A stretch of DNA of 8,277 nucleotides, taken from contig CALGTV010000030.1 in assembly GCA_937902395.1 (NCBI GenBank), positions 1 through 8,277 of the forward strand, given 5' to 3'. Of the stretch, positions 4,415 through 8,277 are shown one piece after another (position 1 is the first letter of the stretch; each line of letters starts with the position of its first letter). Made by a program: the position numbers and the translations under genes. Source of the stretch: an uncultured Ruminococcus sp. Lineage in GTDB: Bacteria > Bacillota > Clostridia > Oscillospirales > Ruminococcaceae. The notes under the pieces were generated by a model that saw only the letters and a program-made list of their open reading frames with translations, had not been told where the DNA came from and did not search any database.

Positions 4415-5287
4415 ATGAAAATGGAAAAAAAGAGCCGTTTACACAGCATTATACAAATTTTATCCACAGCCTTGATTATATTTCTGATAGGCGCTGTTAT
4501 AATACTCTGGGGAAAAACTCTGCTCACAAAGGCAGAAGAGCCTGTACGTCTGCCTGTTATAATGTATCACAGCATTTACACCGATACCCCCACAGAATAC
4601 ACGGTATCTCCCCGACAAGTCGAATCCGACCTGCAATGGCTCAAATCCAACGGATATAACACCGTAACTGCTGAGCAGGTTATCGCATATACACAGAATC
4701 GGGGAAATCTGCCTGAAAATCCCGTAATGATAACACTGGACGACGGATTTTACAACAATTTATCAGTCCTTGTGCCGCTTCTTGAAAAATACGACATGAC
4801 AGCTGTTGTTTCCGTTGTGGGAAGCTATATCGACAATGACGCGATAAAAGACCCCCACAATCCGAAATATTCCTATCTTACGTGGGAGGATATTGAGAAG
4901 CTTGTGGAATCCGACAGAATTGAAATAGGAAATCACACTTACAATATGCACTCCCTGTACGACGGCAGAATCGGCTGTTCGCGGAATAATGACGAAAGCG
5001 AGGAGGAATACCGCAAGGCAATTTCAGAGGATTTCCAGAGACTTCAAGGGGAAATCCGTGAGAATATCGGCTTTTATCCCGTTGTTTTTACATATCCCTT
5101 TGGCAGTGTAAGCCGTGAAAGTCTTCCTGTTATACGTGACAGCGGATTCCTTATGACGCTTACCTGTCGCGAGCAGGAAAATTATATCACCCGTGACCCC
5201 CAGTGCCTTTACGGAATCGGGCGATATAACCGCAGTGGATTATATTCCACCGAAGAATACATGGCTAAAATTATGGAGAGCTGTTAG
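4415..5287 (+). CDS. Membrane-anchored polysaccharide deacetylase (CE4, NodB homology domain)
   Basis: About 290 residues. Carbohydrate esterase family 4 enzymes remove N- or O-acetyl groups from peptidoglycan, chitin-like or exopolysaccharide chains in a metal-dependent reaction. One transmembrane segment (about residues 11-33) anchors the enzyme with its catalytic domain outside the cell. The CE4 motifs are in order: PVIMYHSI (about 47-54), MITLDDG (motif 1; Asp109 base, Asp110 metal ligand), GNHTYNMH (motif 2; His174 and His179 metal ligands), and FTYPFG (motif 3, about 225-230). The start is ambiguous. GGGAG at 4406-4410 serves ATG 4415 (4 bases) or ATG 4421 (10 bases), while GTG 4412 is too close. 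It is divergent from spoIIP and stands alone. The sequence resembles general cell-wall deacetylases more than PdaA. Its last codons merge into a TAGC heptad repeat. Confidence 0.92.
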   Translation: MKMEKKSRLHSIIQILSTALIIFLIGAVIILWGKTLLTKAEEPVRLPVIMYHSIYTDTPTEYTVSPRQVESDLQWLKSNGYNTVTAEQVIAYTQNRGNLPENPVMITLDDGFYNNLSVLVPLLEKYDMTAVVSVVGSYIDNDAIKDPHNPKYSYLTWEDIEKLVESDRIEIGNHTYNMHSLYDGRIGCSRNNDESEEEYRKAISEDFQRLQGEIRENIGFYPVVFTYPFGSVSRESLPVIRDSGFLMTLTCREQENYITRDPQCLYGIGRYNRSGLYSTEEYMAKIMESC

Positions 5288-5320
5288 CATTTGGGAGTAA
5301 ATATCAGCCAAACAAAAAAA

Positions 5321-5417
5321 TAATAGACATTTTCAAGAATCCGTTAAGAATCCAAGAGTACACACAGGAATTCTTGGATTCTTGGATTCTTGGATTCTTG
5401 GATTCTTACTGCATATT
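5321..5417 (+). repeat. Repeat element A (8-bp array, 4 units)
   Basis: It begins TAATAGAC, runs through GTTAAGAATCCAAG and ACACAGGAA, then four full copies of TTCTTGGA (5371-5402) plus a partial, and ends ACTGCATATT. The 12-mer TAAGAATCCAAG pairs perfectly with CTTGGATTCTTA at the array end, so the element folds as a hairpin with several possible registers. Its first 45 bases match the inverted element D at 43 positions. Confidence 0.88.
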
Positions 5418-5476
5418 ACATAAATACATATTGTTATTTTATGATATATTATATAATATCCACAACAAAACACATA

Positions 5477-5565
5477 TAATAGACGTTTTCAGGAATTCGT
5501 TAAGAATCCAAGAGTGCACACAGGAATTCTTGGATTCTTGGATTCTTGGATTCTTACTGCATATT
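5477..5565 (+). repeat. Repeat element B (8-bp array, 3 units)
   Basis: Direct copy of element A, 156 bases further on. It has three full TTCTTGGA units (5527-5550) plus a partial and the same ACTGCATATT end. It differs from A at about four positions in the first 43 bases, and the AT-rich spacer between A and B is diverged. Confidence 0.88.
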
Positions 5566-5615
5566 GTACAAATAAACATAATTATATTTTTGTATTTTAG
5601 TGAAATTTTAGTCTG

Positions 5616-5636
5616 TAGCTGTTAGCCATTAGCTTT
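5616..5636 (+). repeat. Heptad array, three TAGCNNN units
   Basis: TAGCTGT, TAGCCAT, TAGCTTT in perfect 7-base phase. The same unit forms arrays at 6188-6222 and, inverted, at 6239-6259. Confidence 0.75.
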
Positions 5637-5676
5637 AAGTAAATAGAATGGACATGGATATTTTACGTTATTTTGT

Positions 5677-5699
5677 GTAGGGGCGGATATTATCCGCCC
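5677..5699 (-). repeat. CCCCTAC-tailed palindrome, inverted copy
   Basis: GTAG followed by the 19-base palindrome GGGCGGATA-T-TATCCGCCC. On the minus strand this is the palindrome followed by CTAC, the same design as 5746-5769, which it faces 46 bases away. Confidence 0.8.
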
Positions 5700-5745
5700 A
5701 CAATTTCGGAACGAAATTTATAATATGTTATTATGATTGAAAACT

Positions 5746-5769
5746 GGGCGACCAATGGTCGCCCCTACA
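5746..5769 (+). repeat. CCCCTAC-tailed palindrome, second copy in the interval
   Basis: The 19-base palindrome GGGCGACCA-A-TGGTCGCCC is followed by CTACA. It has the same arm length, single-base centre and tail as the inverted copy at 5677-5699, but different arm sequence. A smaller repeat AATTTCG-GAA-CGAAATT (5702-5718) lies between the two copies. Confidence 0.8.
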
Positions 5770-5882
5770 ATAAATAATTATATATTTTATAATTTATATT
5801 AATATTTGTTATTTGTATTATCAGGATTAATAATTCTTTTTTAATTTTGAACTCTTAATTAAATTGACGTACTGTCAGCGAA

Positions 5883-5902
5883 CTGCCAAAGGCAGCCCCT
5901 AC
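5883..5902 (+). repeat. Dispersed CCCCTAC-tailed palindrome, third copy in the interval
   Basis: Twenty bases identical to 2034-2053. Unlike that copy it is not followed by a T-run on the minus strand (the bases there are TTCGCTG), so it should not terminate transcription. Confidence 0.8.
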
Positions 5903-5962
5903 AAATAATACGCAATATTATATAATATATCACAGATGATATCATATATTTTTGTGCAAAGT

Positions 5963-6036
5963 GCAGTAAGAATCCAAGAATCCAAGAATTCCTGTGTGTA
6001 CTCTTGAATTCTTAACGTATTCTTGAATGTGTCTAT
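5963..6036 (-). repeat. Repeat element C (8-bp array, 2 units)
   Basis: Inverted relative to A and B. On the minus strand it reads ATAGAC, GTTAAGAATTCAAGAG, then two full TTCTTGGA units plus a partial, ending CTTACTGC. It has about four differences from A over the first 43 bases. Element D follows 140 bases away in the same orientation. Confidence 0.85.
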
Positions 6037-6097
6037 CATCTTCAATTTCTTGTATATATTATACAACGTACAACTGAAATGCAGCATGTGTTTGTAT

Positions 6098-6178
6098 AAT
6101 ATGCATGAAGAATACAAGAATACAAGAATACACGTGTGTACACTTGGATTCTTAACGTATTCTTGAAAATGTCTATTA
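6098..6178 (-). repeat. Repeat element D (variant 8-bp array)
   Basis: Inverted relative to A and B. On the minus strand the first 45 bases match A at 43 positions. The array unit has changed to TTCTTGTA (two full copies plus a partial), ending ATGCATATT. The upstream arm CAAGAATAC matches the new unit GTATTCTTG, so the hairpin is kept although the unit sequence differs. Confidence 0.85.
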
Positions 6179-6187
6179 TTTTTTGTT

Positions 6188-6222
6188 GAGCTGTTAGCTA
6201 TCAGCAATTAGCCTTTAGCTGA
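6188..6222 (+). repeat. Heptad array, five units
   Basis: GAGCTGT, TAGCTAT, CAGCAAT, TAGCCTT, TAGCTGA: five 7-base units with the shared core AGC. An inverted array of the same unit follows at 6239-6259, so the two can pair (AGCTGTTAGCT with AGCTAACGGCT). Confidence 0.78.
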
Positions 6223-6238
6223 TTATTATAACCTGTCA

Positions 6239-6259
6239 AAAGCTAACGGCTATAGGCTA
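6239..6259 (-). repeat. Heptad array, three units, inverted
   Basis: On the minus strand: TAGCCTA, TAGCCGT, TAGCTTT. It starts six bases beyond the dtd stop codon, so it would be the first structure in the dtd 3' untranslated region. No T-run follows it. Confidence 0.75.
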
Positions 6260-6265
6260 AAATCT

Positions 6266-6700
6266 TTATTCCAAAACAACCGTAAACGGACCGTCATTTT
6301 CAAGGTTTACTTTCATATCCGCACCGAAAATTCCCGTCTCTACATGCTTTCCTTTACTGCGGCAGTATTCGGTGAAATAATTGTACAGACGCTCTGCCTC
6401 GTCGGGTTTTCCTGCCTGTATGAAATTCGGACGATTCCCCTTGCGGCAGTCCGCATAAAGCGTAAACTGAGATACAACCAGCAAATCGCCGTCAACATCA
6501 CCCAGAGAGAGATTTATCTTGTCATTCTCGTCCGAGAAGATACGCAGATTTATTATCTTATCCGCAAGTCTGCGGCAATCCTCCTCAGAATCTCCCTGAC
6601 CTACCCCAAGAAGCACAAGATATCCTTTCCCGATTTTTCCGCAGATATTGCCCTCAACTGTTACGCTTGCGGAATTTACTCTTTGCAATACTATTCTCAT
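6266..6700 (-). CDS. dtd: D-aminoacyl-tRNA deacylase
   Basis: A 144-residue protein, the normal length for bacterial DTD. This cytoplasmic homodimer hydrolyses D-aminoacyl-tRNAs (and mischarged Gly-tRNA-Ala), keeping D-residues out of proteins. It opens with the family start MRIVLQRVNSASVTV and carries SQFTLYADCRKGNRPNF with the conserved Thr80. It ends with NDGPFTVVLE, whose Gly137-Pro138 is the cross-subunit Gly-cisPro motif that excludes L-amino acids. ATG 6700 follows the upstream TAA with no spacing and has GAGGAAG a few bases upstream, inside the end of the previous gene, so translation is probably coupled to the GH42 gene. dtd is more usually found with relA/spoT-type or housekeeping genes, so this neighbour is unusual. 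Recognition is secure. Confidence 0.96.
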   Translation of the reverse strand: MRIVLQRVNSASVTVEGNICGKIGKGYLVLLGVGQGDSEEDCRRLADKIINLRIFSDENDKINLSLGDVDGDLLVVSQFTLYADCRKGNRPNFIQAGKPDEAERLYNYFTEYCRSKGKHVETGIFGADMKVNLENDGPFTVVLE

Positions 6701-8277
6701 TTACTTCCTCACTATTTCCATTCTGAACGGAGTAAGCTCCATATCTTCAATTTCCGTACCGCTTATCATGCTGTACATAGGCTTAGGCAGAGGAACGCAC
6801 ACTCTCTCCTCAGAGTTGTTGAAAAAGCAGATATACTCATCTCTGCCGTTTGTCCTCGTTGTTACCTCCACGCCTTTCGGGAGATTCTCAAGCTTCGGTA
6901 TACCAGTCTGCATCATCAGATTTGAGATAAAGCTTCTGCAAAAATCGGATTTGCACATAGTTCCCACGTAGTAAGCAACTCCGCCGCAGTAGCGGTTCAT
7001 GGTAACAGCCGCACAGCCGTCGTAATCACCGCCGCTGTATACGGCATATGCCCTTGCGCTGACAGGGGTGAGGATATCGCACCATTTACTGCATATATAC
7101 TCGTCACCTGCAAAGTCACGGATAGCATATTCCTCACTGCCTATGGGGTCATATTCCTCGATTTCAGCGCCTATAAGCTCCCTGAAAACAGTGGGCAGAG
7201 GCTCCATAATGCAGTTGTTGAACTCGTCTTTTACACCGCTTCTCGCCGTCAGGACAACTGTTCCGCCGTTTATTACATACTTGTATATACTGCCTGTTGC
7301 CGCCTCCCTGTTCACGTACAGCGACGGAGCAATTACAAGCTTATATTTTGAAAGGTCGGTTTCGGGAGATACAACATCAACGTTTGCGCCGAAATTAGTC
7401 AGCACCTTATGGAATTTTTTAAGCTGATTTATATAGCTGAATCCCTCGCTCTGAGGCTGTATTCTGAATGCCGCGTCGGATATTGGCGAATAGACAATTG
7501 CCACATCGGATTCAATATAGGTGTCATTGAGGTCTTTCAGCTTTGCCACGCATCTGCAAAGCTCCGAAAACTCCAGAAATCTGCGGTTGGGCTTGTTGCT
7601 GTGGTCGAATATGCCGTGATGATGCATTTTCGCCCCTGCAAGAGCCGTTCTCCAGCGATAATGGAAAACCATATCCGCACCGCGCACCATAGCCTGCATA
7701 GCATATCCCATAATCATGCCTGCTCTTGGAGAGGGAGATATAACTCCCTGCTCAACCTGCGGTCCGCTGAGCTGTTCCATAACCCAGAAATGACCGCCCT
7801 TTATGCCTCTCATCAGGTCAAGATTGAACGCATGAGAACTGATTTCCTCAGGATTCTTTGACAATCTCACAGGAGGATAGTTGTCATACGAAACAAAATC
7901 AAGAAAATCATATAACTTATAGTAATCAGGACGGTTTTTGCCGAAATCCGTATTTGTGGTAATCAATGCATCGTCCTTGACCATGCGTATAAGCTTCATT
8001 ATATCACTTGTAAAATTTATAACTGATTCCGACGTAAAGCGATACCAGTCAAGACAGAGTGCAGGCTCACGCCATGCCTCCTTGGGATTATCGGGAAGAA
8101 TAATCTGTGAAAGGTCGGTATAACTCTTATTCAGCGCTCTGTTGATATTCTCAACTGAGCCGTAACGCTCCATAAGCCACTGACGGAATTTCTCACGGCA
8201 GACCTGACAGGTGCAGTGATAAGCTTCAAGCTCGTTGTCAATCTGCCATGCCACAACAGCAGAATTAAGAGCAAAGG
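6701..8277 (-). CDS. GH42 beta-galactosidase (partial, N-terminus outside window)
   Basis: 524 codons are visible; the frame stays open through the right edge, so the GTG at 8254 is internal. Family 42 enzymes hydrolyse terminal beta-galactosides, often short plant-derived galacto-oligosaccharides, inside the cell by a retaining mechanism. The visible part starts just before the acid/base motif AWQIDNELEAYHC (the Glu of NE), with a cysteine cluster CTCQVC that in some relatives helps bind zinc. The nucleophile motif is WVMEQLSGP, 152 residues later. A trimerisation-like domain follows (DVAIVYSP to about GGTVVLTARSG), then a small beta-rich C-terminal domain. Roughly 120-150 N-terminal residues are missing. 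dtd follows immediately (TAA then ATG). No signal peptide can be judged. Family assignment is firm; exact substrate is not visible. Confidence 0.93.
   Translation of the reverse strand, partial: FALNSAVVAWQIDNELEAYHCTCQVCREKFRQWLMERYGSVENINRALNKSYTDLSQIILPDNPKEAWREPALCLDWYRFTSESVINFTSDIMKLIRMVKDDALITTNTDFGKNRPDYYKLYDFLDFVSYDNYPPVRLSKNPEEISSHAFNLDLMRGIKGGHFWVMEQLSGPQVEQGVISPSPRAGMIMGYAMQAMVRGADMVFHYRWRTALAGAKMHHHGIFDHSNKPNRRFLEFSELCRCVAKLKDLNDTYIESDVAIVYSPISDAAFRIQPQSEGFSYINQLKKFHKVLTNFGANVDVVSPETDLSKYKLVIAPSLYVNREAATGSIYKYVINGGTVVLTARSGVKDEFNNCIMEPLPTVFRELIGAEIEEYDPIGSEEYAIRDFAGDEYICSKWCDILTPVSARAYAVYSGGDYDGCAAVTMNRYCGGVAYYVGTMCKSDFCRSFISNLMMQTGIPKLENLPKGVEVTTRTNGRDEYICFFNNSEERVCVPLPKPMYSMISGTEIEDMELTPFRMEIVRK

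Larger units (their letters stand above)
5288..6265. other. Repeat-packed, gene-free interval
   Basis: Between the deacetylase and dtd stop codons lie 978 AT-rich bases with no convincing gene. They contain four related elements with 8-bp tandem units (two pairs in opposite orientation), three arrays of a 7-bp TAGC unit, and three palindromes of the CCCCTAC-tailed type. The two open frames of 83 and 102 codons are translations of the repeats (both read EFLDSWIL) and lack ribosome sites. No clear T-tailed terminator was found for either flanking gene. Confidence 0.85.

Noticed and set aside
5374..5625. 83-codon plus-strand frame with repeated LDSWILGF peptide
   Set aside because: It is a translation of the 8-bp tandem units, has no ribosome site, and the differences between repeat copies are mostly amino-acid changing, so there is no sign of coding selection.
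5321..6178. CRISPR array
   Set aside because: Only two repeats per orientation, spacing of 140-156 bases, similar spacers, and internal 8-bp tandem units; there is no regular repeat-spacer pattern.
5899..6207. 102-codon minus-strand frame over elements C and D
   Set aside because: The same repeat translation, but C and D are read in different frames and there is no start context; better explained as noncoding repeat.
6344..8123. Several plus-strand open frames opposite dtd and the GH42 gene
   Set aside because: Antisense shadows of well-recognised genes with no ribosome sites or recognisable protein features.

Overview
The window looks like a chromosomal segment of a low-to-mid GC, spore-forming member of the Firmicutes (class Clostridia). 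A Ruminococcus-like gut or rumen lineage is my best guess. The reasons are a SpoIIP engulfment gene, purine-rich Shine-Dalgarno sites, TTG/GTG start candidates, TTGCAA/TATAAT promoters with 17-bp spacers, tRNA genes with encoded CCA ends, and a GH42 beta-galactosidase. The genus is an inference from general features, not a database match.

Layout. Bases 1-214 hold the C-terminal end of a membrane-anchored protein, closed by an intrinsic terminator. A strong promoter then drives a tRNA cluster (Asp, Phe, Gly, Cys), a terminator, and tRNA-Gln with its own terminator. Next come two convergent GNAT acetyltransferase genes sharing one terminator hairpin, and a minus-strand tRNA-Arg(CCG). The tRNA-Arg promoter overlaps, back to back, the promoter of a plus-strand protein resembling permuted NlpC/P60 (YiiX-like) cysteine hydrolases. 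That gene meets tail-to-tail, with a 27-bp overlap, a small single-pass membrane protein gene lying directly behind spoIIP on the minus strand. spoIIP is divergent from a membrane-anchored polysaccharide deacetylase gene. Two cell-wall-active genes therefore share a 135-bp intergenic region containing a perfect 9-bp inverted repeat.

Bases 5288-6265 contain no convincing gene and are packed with repeats. Four copies of an approximately 75-97 bp element (A, B in one orientation; C, D in the opposite one) each carry a short array of an 8-bp unit (TTCTTGGA or TTCTTGTA; 4, 3, 2 and 2 full units). They flank a core containing palindromes of a CCCCTAC-tailed family. Arrays of a 7-bp unit (TAGCNNN) sit in the core and at both edges, touching the ends of the neighbouring genes. 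Another copy of the CCCCTAC-tailed palindrome lies about 3.8 kb away, where it forms the apparent terminator of tRNA-Arg. This repeat-dense region is the most unusual part of the window.

The right end is a minus-strand operon. A GH42 beta-galactosidase gene, whose N-terminus is outside the window, is followed with zero spacing (TAA directly followed by ATG) by dtd, the D-aminoacyl-tRNA deacylase.
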